Below are positions 46,371-57,580 of a stretch of 64,000 bases of DNA, piece by piece. This DNA comes from Gymnogyps californianus. Its lineage: Eukaryota; Chordata; Aves; Accipitriformes; Cathartidae. A model generated the notes under the pieces. It made no database searches, was not told the origin of the DNA, and saw nothing but the letters and a program-made list of their open reading frames with translations. Within the stretch, counting starts at the first letter, position 1. The number at the start of each line of letters is the position of its first letter. A program made the position numbers and the translations under genes. The stretch spans positions 54,120,663-54,184,662 of the forward strand of contig NC_059500.1 of NCBI RefSeq assembly GCF_018139145.2, written 5' to 3'.

Positions 46371-48197
46371 CTACAATGCGACAGGACCATCAGTGAACAG
46401 GGCATATTGCCTCTCATTTTCTGGCAGTTTATTATACAGTGGGGCCTCTTCAGCACGCGTTACCTCCTCCTCTGGTGATATTCCAAAATCTTTGCCTTCT
46501 GGCCAGTCTGTGATCACTTCCAGAATTCCTGGGCGACTGGGGTTTCCTACTCGACTTCGTTGTGTGATCAGTGCAATCCACTTACTCCACGTAGCATCAG
46601 TTGCATGATGTGTAGAAGGGACCTTCCCTTTGAACATCCAGCCTAGCACTGGCAGTCGGGGTGCTAAGAGGAGCTGTGTTTCAGTACCAACCACTTCTGA
46701 AGCAGCTCGAACTCCTTCATATGCTGCTAATATCTCCTTTTCAGTTGGAGTATAGCGGGCCTCAGATCCTCGATATCCCCGACTCCAAAACCCTAGAGGT
46801 CGACCTCGGGTCTCCCCAGGTGCTTTCTGCCAGAGACTCCAGGTAGGGCCATTCTCCCCGGCTGCGGTGTAGAGCACATTTTTAACATCTGGTCCTGCCC
46901 GGACCGGCCCAAGGGCTACTGCATGAACTATCTCCCGTTTAATCTGTTCAAAGGCTTGTTGTTGCTCAGGACCCCATTTAAAATCGTTCTTCTTCCGGGT
47001 CACTTGATAGAGAGGGCTTACAATCATACTATAATTTGGAATATGCATTCTCCAAAAACCTACAACACCTAAGAAAGCTTGTGTTTCCTGTTTACTAGTT
47101 GGTGGAAACATAGCTGCTATTTTGTTGATCACATCCATTGGGATGTGACGACGTCCGTCTTGCCATTTTATTTCTAAAAACTGAATCTCCTGTGCGGGTC
47201 CCTTTACCTTACTCTGTTTTATGGCAAAACCGGCTTTCAGAAGAATTTGGATTATTTTCTCCCCTTTCTCAAAAACTTCTTCTGCTGTGTTGCCCCATAC
47301 AATGATGTCATCAATGTACTGCAGGTGTTCTGGAGCTCCACCTTTTTCCAGTGCATTTTGGATTAGTCCATGGCAAATGGTGGGGCTGTGTTTCCACCCC
47401 TGGGGCAGTCGATTCCAGGTGTACTGGACGCCCCTCCAAGTGAAAGCAAACTGTGGCCGGCACTCTGCTGCCAAAGGGATTGAGAAAAATGCATTGGCAA
47501 TATCAATTGTGGCGTACCACTTGGCTGCTTTTGACTCCAGTTCATATTGAAGTTCTAGCATGTCTGGCACAGCAGCACTTAGCGGTGGTGTGACTTCATT
47601 CAGGCCACGATAGTCCACTGTTAGTCTCCATTCTCCATTAGACTTTCGCACTGGCCAAATGGGGCTGTTAAAGGGTGAGCGAGTCCTGCTGATTACTCCT
47701 TGGCTCTCCAGTTGACGAATCAGCGTATGGATGGGAATCAGGGAGTCTCGGTTGGTGCGATATTGCCGCCGGTGCACCCTTGTGGTAGCGATTGGCACCT
47801 GTTGTTCTTCGACCCTCAGCAACCCCACAACCGAAGGGTCCTCAGAGAGTCCGGGCAAGGTGGACAACTGTTCAATTCCCTCTGTCTCCAAGGCAGCTAT
47901 ACCAAAGGCCCACCGGTACCCTTTCGGGTCCTTGAAATACCCCCTCCTGAGATAATCTATGCCAAGAATACATGGAGCCTCCGGACCAGTCACAATGGGG
48001 TGTTTTTGCCACTCATTCCCAGTTAGGCTTATTTCAGCCTCCAATACAGTTAACTGTTGAGATCCCCCTGTCAACCCAGAAATACAAATAGCTTCTACCC
48101 CTTTATAGCTTGATGGCATTAAAGTACACTGTGCACCGGTGTCTACTAGAGCTTTATACTCCTGTGGATCTGATGTGCCAGGCCATCGAATCCACAC
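46371..48197 (-). CDS. pol: Endogenous retroviral pol: protease, RT and start of RNase H
   Basis: A 608-residue open frame in the same frame as the gag-type ORF, separated from it by a single UAG at 48254-48252. Residues 1-100 contain the aspartic protease signature LVDTGAQCT. Reverse transcriptase follows with conserved blocks (LTVDYRGLN, the catalytic YIDD and the LGVVGFW thumb region). RNase H begins with the LFTDG aspartate just before the frame closes at 46371. Ordered PR-RT-RH-IN pol without a separate dUTPase. It is intact over its length, but the shift to the next frame interrupts RNase H. Confidence 0.92.
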   Translation of the reverse strand: MWIRWPGTSDPQEYKALVDTGAQCTLMPSSYKGVEAICISGLTGGSQQLTVLEAEISLTGNEWQKHPIVTGPEAPCILGIDYLRRGYFKDPKGYRWAFGIAALETEGIEQLSTLPGLSEDPSVVGLLRVEEQQVPIATTRVHRRQYRTNRDSLIPIHTLIRQLESQGVISRTRSPFNSPIWPVRKSNGEWRLTVDYRGLNEVTPPLSAAVPDMLELQYELESKAAKWYATIDIANAFFSIPLAAECRPQFAFTWRGVQYTWNRLPQGWKHSPTICHGLIQNALEKGGAPEHLQYIDDIIVWGNTAEEVFEKGEKIIQILLKAGFAIKQSKVKGPAQEIQFLEIKWQDGRRHIPMDVINKIAAMFPPTSKQETQAFLGVVGFWRMHIPNYSMIVSPLYQVTRKKNDFKWGPEQQQAFEQIKREIVHAVALGPVRAGPDVKNVLYTAAGENGPTWSLWQKAPGETRGRPLGFWSRGYRGSEARYTPTEKEILAAYEGVRAASEVVGTETQLLLAPRLPVLGWMFKGKVPSTHHATDATWSKWIALITQRSRVGNPSRPGILEVITDWPEGKDFGISPEEEVTRAEEAPLYNKLPENERQYALFTDGPVAL

Positions 48198-48251
48198 AGT
48201 CCAGTAAACCCGGTTGTCCCTCTCCTCCGCCTGGCTGGAGGCAGGGCCCCT

Positions 48252-50348
48252 CTAGTACTGGTCATAGGATTCTCCACTCACTTGTAAAAATGGATTAGAA
48301 TTCCTTTTCATAGAATCAGGAGTAAGATCAGCCCTTCCACTTTGTCGGCCACACCGCTCGCAGTGCTCACTGGAGGCTGAAGCAACCATTTTCCTGGAAG
48401 AACCCTCATTTGTAGTTGTTTTTCCTCGCAATTCCCGTACCCGTGCATCTAGGACTGAGGTAGGTTTTCCATCCCACTTTCTCATATCCTCTCCGTGGTC
48501 AAGCAGGTAAAACCACAGGGTACCCCGTGGTATATACCTTCTCTCTCTTCTCTCTTGCCCAGAAGAATACCTTCTCCTAATAGCTGAGGTATTGGTCCGT
48601 ACAGGTGGGCGGCCAAACTTATCCTCAAATCGCTGGAACTCTTGGGACCATTTCTCGGCTAGCGTGTCTGGCAGTTTCTCCACAGCCGCGACGAGGGAGG
48701 AAGAGAGACTTTCTTCGTATTGCCGAAGTCGGCGAGCCAATTCATCTATTGTTGGTCCCTCCTCATCTTTCCAGTCCACTACTGCCAATGCACTGGCATA
48801 CGATGATGGTGTACTTCGTACAAACTTCCGCCACATGGGTCGTGAACATTGGACTTCATCTGGATCTGTGGGTAACTGCCCATCGTCTGGGTCATAATAA
48901 ACCATCTCCCGCACGGCTAATTCCCTCAGGTACTGGATACCTTTCTCCATGGTGGTCCACTTGCCTGGCTGACATACAACATCTTCTTTGAAGGGATACC
49001 TTTCCCTCACGCCCGATAGAAGTCGCCTCCAGAGGCTGAGGGCTTGTGGCTTTTTCCCAATCGCCTTGTCAATGCCCCCTTCCCTAGAAAGGGATCCCAA
49101 TTGCTTGGCTTCCTTACCCTCTAATTCCAAGCTACTTGCCCCATTATCCCAGCATCGGAGCAGCCAGGTGATAATGTGCTCGCCTGGATGACGGCTGAAG
49201 TCTTTTCGCATATCTCGCAGCTCACTCGGGGATAGTGACCGGGTGATTATCTCCGGTTCTGCCTCTTCCTCCTGTTCTCGTGATGGCCCTGCTTCACCTT
49301 CATCCTTCGCTAAGCGAGCTGATTTTTTTGTATATTTCCTCTTCTGTATAGGGGCGATTGATATTGGCACCGGTTGATCCTCTAGTTCAGCTGCATCATC
49401 CATCGCCAAGGTTTGAGTTGCCACAGTGCCTGTTGCTGGGGTTTGAATAGCCACAGTGCTTGTCATAGGGATTAGAGTAGCTGCAGTAGCTGTCGCCAGA
49501 GTTTGAGTAGCCACAGTGCCTGTTGCTGGGGTTTGAGTAGCCACAGCGCTTGTCATAGGGATTAGAGTAGCTGCAGTGGCTGTCGCCAGAGTTTGAGTAG
49601 CCACAGTGCCTGTTGCTGGGGTTTGAGTAGCCACAGCGCTTGTCATAGGGATTAGAGTAGCTGCAGTAGCTGTCGCCAGAGTTTGAGTAGCCGTAGTGCC
49701 TGTCACCAGAGTTTGAGTAGCCGTAGTGCCTGTCACCAGAGTTGAAGTAGCTGCAGTCATGGGAGCTGATCTCTGGGTGGTATTTTTAAATAGTTGTTTA
49801 ACCCTAGGCAAGATCTGAATCACATTCAGGAACAGGCTGATTCCTAGCAGTACGACCATACTAAGTTCAACATCCCAAGGATATTCAAAATTTACAAACT
49901 CCTTCAATGCTATTGCAATTAACCTGGTAAAGAAAAGGAAGATGTGGGAAGATGTCTCCCCAATAGGTTGGCTCCCCGAGGAGAAAAGGTAGAAAGTGCA
50001 GTTATTAATATTCTCTAGGAGATAGCACCCGAAGTACGGAGATCTCTCCTCCACAGATTGGTTCCCAGAGGAGAAAAGGTAAAAGGTACAATTATTAATA
50101 GTCTCCCATAGGCAGCTCCCGAAGTACAGAGGTGACAACAATGCCGAGTACAAACACCCGATTAGTTTCACGGCTTGCACTTCTATCATATCATAAACCA
50201 GTGTTACAAACAACAACAACGTGATAACTCTAGCCCGGTTCCCGCAGATGATAAACAGCACAACAGGGAGCATATACTGCAAGTAGGGCATTACATAACG
50301 CAATTTCAAGAACCACAACACCAACTTTGAGAGCAAACGAACCCACAT
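48252..50348 (-). CDS. gag: Endogenous retroviral gag-type ORF with membrane-spanning N-terminus
   Basis: A 698-residue ORF, the first after the primer-binding site. Residues 1-190 or so are strongly hydrophobic, with several likely membrane spans (for example LPVVLFIICG and LLLFVTLVYD). They also contain two copies of a NNCTFYLFSSG segment bearing N-glycosylation sequons. Next is a Thr/Ala-rich tandem repeat of about 30 residues, then a basic/acidic linker (KRKYTKKSAR). The C-terminal half is capsid-like (WLLRCWDNG, LRELAVREMVYYDP) and ends near a Cys-X2-Cys pair (CERC). Assignment to gag rests on position and the C-terminal half. The membrane part is not typical of Gag and I do not recognise it. 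The start at 50348 is the first ATG giving the full frame. Confidence 0.75.
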   Translation of the reverse strand: MWVRLLSKLVLWFLKLRYVMPYLQYMLPVVLFIICGNRARVITLLLFVTLVYDMIEVQAVKLIGCLYSALLSPLYFGSCLWETINNCTFYLFSSGNQSVEERSPYFGCYLLENINNCTFYLFSSGSQPIGETSSHIFLFFTRLIAIALKEFVNFEYPWDVELSMVVLLGISLFLNVIQILPRVKQLFKNTTQRSAPMTAATSTLVTGTTATQTLVTGTTATQTLATATAATLIPMTSAVATQTPATGTVATQTLATATAATLIPMTSAVATQTPATGTVATQTLATATAATLIPMTSTVAIQTPATGTVATQTLAMDDAAELEDQPVPISIAPIQKRKYTKKSARLAKDEGEAGPSREQEEEAEPEIITRSLSPSELRDMRKDFSRHPGEHIITWLLRCWDNGASSLELEGKEAKQLGSLSREGGIDKAIGKKPQALSLWRRLLSGVRERYPFKEDVVCQPGKWTTMEKGIQYLRELAVREMVYYDPDDGQLPTDPDEVQCSRPMWRKFVRSTPSSYASALAVVDWKDEEGPTIDELARRLRQYEESLSSSLVAAVEKLPDTLAEKWSQEFQRFEDKFGRPPVRTNTSAIRRRYSSGQERRERRYIPRGTLWFYLLDHGEDMRKWDGKPTSVLDARVRELRGKTTTNEGSSRKMVASASSEHCERCGRQSGRADLTPDSMKRNSNPFLQVSGESYDQY
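49395..49745 (-). repeat. 90-bp coding tandem repeat inside the gag-type ORF
   Basis: About three copies of a 90-base unit (30 residues, core TLATATAATLIPMTS then TPATGTVATQ), plus shorter partial units at the right end. The copies differ by only a few bases. Confidence 0.85.
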
Positions 50349-50443
50349 TGTAACCAGTAACTATCAAACCAATATAATGAATACTTATAACAAGTTTGTT
50401 TTAACACACTCTGATCAGATCTGTCGTTATCTCAACCCTTCGT

Positions 50444-50461
50444 GCCCCACGTTGGGCGCCA
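50444..50461 (-). promoter_or_regulatory. Primer-binding site, tRNA-Lys type
   Basis: The minus strand reads TGGCGCCCAACGTGGGGC, complementary to the 3' end of a cellular lysine tRNA (the Lys-1,2 class). It lies seven bases from the 5' LTR, which fixes the orientation of the provirus. Confidence 0.88.
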
Positions 50462-50468
50462 AAAAGGC

Positions 50469-51071
50469 TGTCGTGGTTTAACCCCAGTCAGCAACTAAGC
50501 ACCACGCAGCCGCTTCCCCTCCCCCTCCCAGTGGGGTGAGGAGGAGGAAAGCAAAGGAAAAAAAAAAAGTAAAACTCGTGGGTTGAGATAAGAACAGTTT
50601 AATAACTAAAGTAAAATATAATACTAACAATAGTAATAATGAAATATAATAATAATAGTAATGAAAAGGAATGCAACAAAAGAAGGGGGGGGGGGGAAGA
50701 AAAAAACCAGTGATGCACAATGCAATTGCTCACCACCCGCTGACCGATGCTCAGTTAGTTCCCGAACCGCGATCCGCGCCTCCCGGCCAGCTCCCCCCTG
50801 TTTATATACTGGGCATGACGTTCCATGGTATGGAATACCTCTTTGGCTAGTTCAGGTCAGCTGCCCCGGCTCTGCTCCCTCCCAGCTCCTTGCACACCTG
50901 CTTGCTGGCAGAGCATGAGAAACTGAAAAGTCCTGGCTTAAGATAAGCGCTACTTAGCAACAGCTAAAACATCAGAGTGTTATCAACATCATTCTCACAC
51001 TAAATCCAAAACACAGCACTGTACCAGCTACTAAAAAGAAAGTTAACTCTGTCCCAGCCGAAACCAGGACA
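50469..51071 (-). repeat. Provirus 5' LTR
   Basis: 603 bases, TG...CA bounded, with a minus-strand TATA-like element (plus TTTATATA at 50801-50808). It differs from the 3' LTR only by five one-base homopolymer length changes. Confidence 0.93.
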
Positions 51072-51150
51072 GTATCCCAAAGTTCTTCTTTGCTCAACCC
51101 GTTCACCACCCAGTCTGTACTGATACCGGGGATTTCCTTGACCCACATGC
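51072..51150 (-). mobile_element. Continuation of the CR1 interrupted at 43958
   Basis: After the right-hand GTATC duplication the CR1 text resumes (AGTCTGTACTGATACCGGGG, compare CAGTCTGTACTGATACTGGG in the CR1 at 5049). The same reverse-oriented element is thus split by the provirus. Confidence 0.75.
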
Positions 51151-54100
51151 AAAGGCAAAAAATCAAAACTAGAAAAATTATAAATCCAAATCAAAAGAAC
51201 ACATCTGTACTGAAACAAAGCACGAGAAATTTTCTTAAAGAAACAGGCTGAGAAATTTGTGAAAAATGAGGACTGAAAAATGAGGATCAAAATATGACAG
51301 CTGGAATATAACCTTAGCTCATGTATGCAATGCCCAAGATTTCTGAGATATGGGCAAAAATGTGTAGAGCTATTCATGTACAGATGAACACACCTGTATT
51401 TTTAGAAAAAGTTTTTTGTCATGTTGTTGAGGAATCAAAGGAATGTGGCTTTCTGTGTGTGAGAAATTTGTTACCAATTGCAGCCCTGATCTAGGACATG
51501 ACAGAAAAAAGAGTGGGTCTTGTGCAGCTGAAATTCTGTTCTGTGGTGCACTGAGCAGAACTAAGGGAAAACTGAGAGTGGGAGGAAGGTGAAGAACATA
51601 CATATCTCATCATATCGCCTCCCACCTAACAAATCTATGTCCAAACTTCTCTGCACAAAAATTCTTAAAACATTGTTGATAAATTGCTGGTTTGTTTTCC
51701 TGCTCGCAAACAATTAAATTCAGTCAAATCTCTGCACAGTTCCTTTGGGTTTCAGAATTTGGAGGGTATTTTGGAATTCCAGAGCAAACAGTGCCTAACT
51801 CATGATAATATTTAATGGAAAAGAAGTCTGACACTTACTGTTCCCTATTTTCAGCAAACAATTGTCTCCTTTAATTTCCTTTATTCACAGGTGTTTTAGA
51901 CATAATTACAGGATACTAGTTAAATAATAGTTTGCTATGAGGTTGTGGACACGGGATGTGATAGATGATGGACACTCCCACCGAAATCAAGAGGGTCTTC
52001 TGTGAAGACAGCTGTGTAGAAGACTTCCAGGTGCTGGTACTGGAGCTATGGGAGTTTTCCACTGCATTGCCTGAACTCTGTATCAGTGAACCCTTTGATT
52101 TGCACAGAAAATGTGTCGTCCAATACATCTAGTTCAAATGAACTCTCTGCTCTGGTTCATTTCCCTTCCTTTGTGTGTTCCCTGCTCTCCCATACATGTA
52201 TTTTTAGTTCTGTCCATCACATCTTTCTGCTGTAACTTGCGACGACTTGCTATGATGTGTTAACAATTCGCAAGTGTCTGTTTCATGTCAAGGCATGTGA
52301 AAACAAAATCAGGAAAAGTCTTCCTCAAAACTGACTCACTTCATTGGCAGCCAGAATGGTCTCATGTAACTGAGGTAAGATACTTCTGAAAACAGTCACT
52401 GACAGATAGACTGAAAAACACTAATCAGCTGGTATAATGTAAGTATACCTGTAATGAGAGCTGTATCTGTCATAAAAGTATCTAATGACACAGAAGAGGG
52501 ATTTCCTTCCCCTGGGAATGCTGGTAGCTTGTTGTCCTAGGAGTTCCAGGATTTCTGGAGTCAGGACAAAGATTTTTATTAATGGCCCAGAGGTGCCACA
52601 GAAAGGCTGAATGGCAGGTTGTAGATGTATAAATGCTGTGATCTGGACAGTCATTACAATTTAATCTCATAATGTAAAGCTGTTACTGGTTTGCCTTTAA
52701 TACTTAGGAAAGATGTTTATTTTCATGAAAGTAATGGTTGGAGAACATGACAGTCTCCTGATGTTTTAATCGCTTGTTGAGATAAATAATACAGAAAAGG
52801 TCATTACAGAAATTTCTGAGGGCCCTGCTTTCTGCTAATATATGAGGCCTCCAAGTGTCCAAAAAGATAATGCTGTTTTCTAAATTTCTGTTGGTTCACA
52901 TGTCTCCCAAGTGTTTTCACACAGGCTCAGAAACACAGCTAACATCTGTTTTACTTTATCTTTTCCTATCAGCTGCATTTCGAGGGATGTATAACCAATC
53001 TGTTTACACAATCTATATGAGTGCTATTTATAGGATTAAAGCAGGACTCTTTCATTACAGACTATAAATATATCTCAAAAGAAAGACTGGGAAGAGAGAA
53101 ATGTTTAGCAAACAACTAAAATACTGTATTTGATCATTATAAACTTGTAACTCTGTAGCCCTGTAATAAAGTATTGCCATTGCTTGTAACAGGCCATAAG
53201 TCTTGTACTGAGTTTCCAAGGCCTCAGGACTGAAACTTGTCAGACTTGCTCTACCTGAACATTTTTTGGCCTGCTTGCAGCTTTGCTTTGCTTCTTTTAA
53301 CTGTGACAGCAGTTTCTCCAGTTGACAAGTTTTCTATAGGTAATTTATTTTTCTTTTTTATCTTTGCATGGTATGATGATAGTTTTAAATAGGTAAGAGT
53401 AACAAGCAGTTACGCTGTGTAGAATGATATTTATGACTCTAATATGATGAGGTAATGTAGAGAAATGCAGGTCTGGTACAATACCAGAGCCTTGAGAAGT
53501 GGAGACGTGGGAAACAGCATACATAGGCTGACAAGAGATGGAGCACAGGGTTGGCAGTGGAGACCTCACAGCTACAAACAATTCACCAGTGGTCCGTTAG
53601 AGAAATGCAGACCTGGAGCTGAACACAACTGTTTTTAGGGGTAGCAAAGAAGACAAAGAAACTATCTAATAATATATGTGGAAGGCACTGTATACAGTAA
53701 ACTCAGGTGTAATGTGGAACTACAGACTAGGGAAGAAAAAGCAAGGTGTAAACGTGTGTTAGCAAGCATACAAAAATAACTCCAAGTAGACCCTAGAGGG
53801 AAGAAGAAGAAGCTGTCAACGTGAACACAGTATTCCTCCTGGTGGAGGACTCCAGATGCTGATGACTCACTGTAACACCCGCGCCCTCACCTGAATGAGA
53901 CCACTGACCTTCGAGTCTAGGGAAGGAGGGGAGAAGGGTGAACACAACACCGGGAGAAGGGTAGAAACTAAGAATTGTGTGTGGAACAATTTTAACTGTA
54001 TTATTATTATTATCACTATTACTGAAACTTTTCAGCATAGACACATCCTTTCTTGTTCTGTAATAATTACATCTGGATTAATAATAATTCTTGAATGAGG

Positions 54101-54690
54101 CTGTTAAGATTTCAATTATGATAACAATAAATTTTTTACTTTATAAATAAGCTATGTGTCATCTTTGTCATAAATAAGGTTTTGAGTGTAACAAGGTTGG
54201 TGTACAGACAGTGAATTTCTGCCTCAAGAACATACATTTCCTAGGAAACTGAGAGTTTGGGGACAACCCTTGTTATGGATAAGTGTTAATTTGCCATACT
54301 CAGCATCCAGGAGGAATAATGCATTAGAATGTTTAATAAAGGTAGGAATGACACCACAAAAGTGATACTGTTATATCCCCCTTTGCAAAGCATAAAACAT
54401 TATTTAAATCTAAATAGAGAATCACAGCTGTACATGTTTGGTTTGTAAAAAGTCATGCATTTGCTACTTAAGGTAAACAATTAAAGCTAAAATTTCACAC
54501 TACGTATTTCAACCTATATCAAATTAAAAAAGAAAAATTTGCCCGTCAAATGTTTTTGATGGTATACATTTTTGAGGGAGAATTTGCAACTATGTTGTGT
54601 ATATATGCTAGCCTTCATTGGATAAGTACTTGATGCCTTTTTTTAGAAACATGGTTAACGGGGTATCTTGTTTAAAAAATATAACATCAC
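51151..54690. other. Intergenic, no feature recognised
   Basis: AT-rich, unique-looking sequence. A TTA run occurs near 54000-54012. No gene, RNA or transposon was recognised. Confidence 0.4.
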
Positions 54691-55720
54691 AACCTAATTC
54701 AGGTTGGGATCCAGATCTCTAGTCCAACCTGTGGCCCAAAGCAGGGTCAGACTGCGTTGCTTAGGGCTTTATCCAGTTGGGTCTTAAAAACCTCGAAGGG
54801 CTGAGATTACTGCTACTTTGGCTCCACTGCCTGACTCCATGAGTCCTGCCACACACCTTAGTAAAGAGCCTGGCCCTGCCTTCTCAGTAACCTCCCCGTA
54901 GGGGTTAGAAGGCTGCTGTTAGGTACCCTGGAACCCTTCTCCTCTCCAGGCTGAACAAGCATGGTTCCCTCAACCTCTGGCAGTGCCTCTTCTCCAGCCC
55001 CTGACCATCTTGGTTGCTTCCTGCTAAACATGCTCCAACTAATCAATGTCTGTCTTGTACTGGAGGGCCCAAAACTGGCCACGGTAACCAGATGTGGTCT
55101 AAGGAAGGCCTAATGGAGGGGAATAATTGTTTCCCCTGAGGCAGTGGCTACCATCCTGTCAGTGTAGCCCAGGATGTTACTGGCTTGCTTTGCTGCCAGG
55201 GCATGCATTGGGTTGTGCTTAGCTTGCTGTCTACCAGCGCGTCTCAGACTTTTTCAGCAGAGCTGGTACCTTGCTGGTCAGTTCCCAGCCTGTACTGCTG
55301 CAAGTCGTTAGCGCGTCTGGGGTGCAGGACTTCACACTTGCCTTTGTCGAATTTTGTCAGGTTCCTGCTTGGCCCATTTCCCCACCTGATACTGCTGAAC
55401 TACAGCCCTGCCCTTGGGCCTGCCCAGTACGGTCTCATGGTTTGGTGTTACCTGCAAAGCTGATGCAGCTGTACTCTGTCTTCTCCCCGGGGTTATTTAC
55501 AGATACTGAACAGGACAAGGTCCAAGGGTAGACCCTGACAAACTACACTTGTTAACAGCTTCTCAGTAGGGTAAAAAACTTTAACTGCTACACTGTGACC
55601 TTGATTCCAGCCAGTTTTTTATCCATCTAATTGTCCACCCATCCACCCAGATGAGGTACAAAAATTACGTGGGAGACCATGTCAGAAGCCCTACCAAAGT
55701 CAGTATAATACTATAACTTC
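54691..55720 (-). mobile_element. Old, degraded CR1 LINE fragment
   Basis: Reverse-orientation CR1 with many substitutions and indels. Phrase-like blocks such as CCTCTCCAGGCTGAACAAGC, TTGTACTGGAGGGCCCAAAACTGG and CAGGTTCCTGCTTGGCCCATTT match the order in the younger copies at 4345-6150. No frame is preserved over more than about 80 codons. Confidence 0.8.
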
Positions 55721-57489
55721 TCTCTCATGTAAGAAAACATTTTGGTATAAAGAAGAACACTCAGGAAGTAGTTACCTGACAGTACTAAAGGAATTCTGTA
55801 CCAAACTCAAACGAAAGGATTTAGATCTCCAAGGAGAAGAAATGACAGGAACTCTTTTGACTATTTAAGTCTTAACAAGTCTCTTTGAAGAGGCTTATGC
55901 TTAAAAAAATGCTGAGAAATCTGACTCTCTATTGGAAAGAACATTTGGAATTGTTTGAAACAAGATTTCGATTACCGTTCAGCCACCTTCAATAAGCTCG
56001 CTGAGCAAAAGTCAGCATTTTAACTTATACATGTATGCTACATGTGAATAAGGCATCTGGTCTGTAAGCAGAAAAAAGTTAATTCAGAATACAATGCAAG
56101 TTGTATTAAATAAACATCGGTTACTGTGCTAAGATATGAATAATTAAGTCTGAATGAAGATAATCAAATGTCATGTTCCAAACTTCAAAATGATGGCTGC
56201 AGAAAAAATCACATGCATGTTTCTAAATACAGAATAGCTGTGTAAAACATTGTATACGAACTAATGAACCAATGACCTATTTGAGTACTACAAATCCTCC
56301 CACAATTTCCTTTTTCACTTCTGAATATGTCACAACTATTGCACAAAACCACTAGGACAAGGTTTGGACTCCGGCAAAGACAGCCAAGGAGAGGGGAACA
56401 ATCATTTATTACACTACATAATTTTTATAATATGAATACCCACTTTTGTTCTGCAAAGGCCATATGTTAGTAAGAGCGTGCGTGTGTGTGAGAGAAGTGC
56501 CCTTCTATCCACTTCCACCCCTTCTTTGCATATCCTTTATGAAGTTCAGACAGGTTTCTAAGTAACCTTCAACAGTGGGATTATTTCAGCAGTCCTCTGT
56601 GGAGTTTTTCTGAGCTGCTCAATAATACCAGTAGAGAGACTGAACCTCAGGTTCTCTCTCTAACAGGCAGATAAATTATTTCTGCTTTTTATATATAGTG
56701 ACTTTGGAGAGGGTTAACGATCTCTCTGACAAATCTAGTTATTCATTGCATATTTATTTCATATAATACCTTCAATTTTTCCACAGATTTGCTTTAGGAA
56801 CACTCAGATGTTGTCTACACATTTTGTAGACTTCCACCTTTCAGAAGTCTGTGAAGTGTGGAGCTTAAAAGGAACAGCATGACTTCTAACACTTAAATGG
56901 CTTTTTGTTGCCAAATTTTGTTTAAGACTGTGGTGCTTTGGCAGACTGAGATGTTGCCCTGGGAACATACATAAAGCCCTGAATGTTTCACTCTTTCTGT
57001 CCTACTGCATTCTAGAACAAAGGTATTACTAGGTTCAGTTATGGATGTTCACATTGCTCAGTGTAATGATTTATGCTCATACTAAGATTTCTGTACTAAG
57101 CCAGTGCCTTCCTACTTAATTGCTAAGGCAATTTATTTTGTTGACTGGGCAGGTTTTGGGCTATATTCTCATTTTCATACTGTTGTTAAGTACCACATGT
57201 CCATTTGAATGTTTTCTTGTTGCTGTTGCAAATTTCATGTAAAACCTTTGAAATTAAACAAGGTTTTAAAATGAAAAGCTGAATTTCATTAATGTTTTGA
57301 CCTTAGCTCTGCTTTCTGTGACATCACTTTTTCACTGTGGTCCTTCTAGCTCACAGTGATTGAGATCCATCAGCATCTCCAGAACCTTTAGCAGGAAGGC
57401 TCCCTTCTCCTGCTGTGGACATGACAGTGAACACTCAATTAAGTGGTACAATATTCTGTTTTGGTGAAAACACTGTGTTCTGCTGTAGC
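55721..57489. other. Intergenic, no feature recognised
   Basis: AT-rich unique sequence upstream of AK3. Nothing supported by coding, RNA or repeat evidence. Confidence 0.4.
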
Positions 57490-57580
57490 TGAGAATCACT
57501 GAATCAGATCTGTGTGAAGGGACCTCTGGATGTCATTTGGAAGAACACTGCTCAAAACAAGGCCAACCTGCAGCAGTTTG
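57490..57580 (-). mobile_element. Very short CR1 3' fragment
   Basis: GAGAATCACTGAATCAGA followed by GGGACCTCTGGATGTCATTTGG has the order of a CR1 3' end in reverse orientation. Truncated after about 90 bases. Confidence 0.55.

Larger units (their letters stand above)
43959..51071 (-). mobile_element. Full-length ERVL-like endogenous retrovirus
   Basis: A complete provirus on the minus strand. It has LTRs at both ends (43959-44564 and 50469-51071), a tRNA-Lys-type primer-binding site next to the right LTR, a gag-type ORF, protease-RT-RNase H and integrase. It is flanked by a perfect GTATC target duplication and nested in a CR1. The pol sequence style, 5-base duplication and absence of env suggest the class III / ERVL group; the lysine primer is unusual for that name. 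The two LTRs show no base substitutions that I can find, only five one-base length differences in homopolymers, so the insertion is very young. Pol has at least one frame disruption near 46375 and the end of integrase is out of frame near 45235. Confidence 0.92.
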
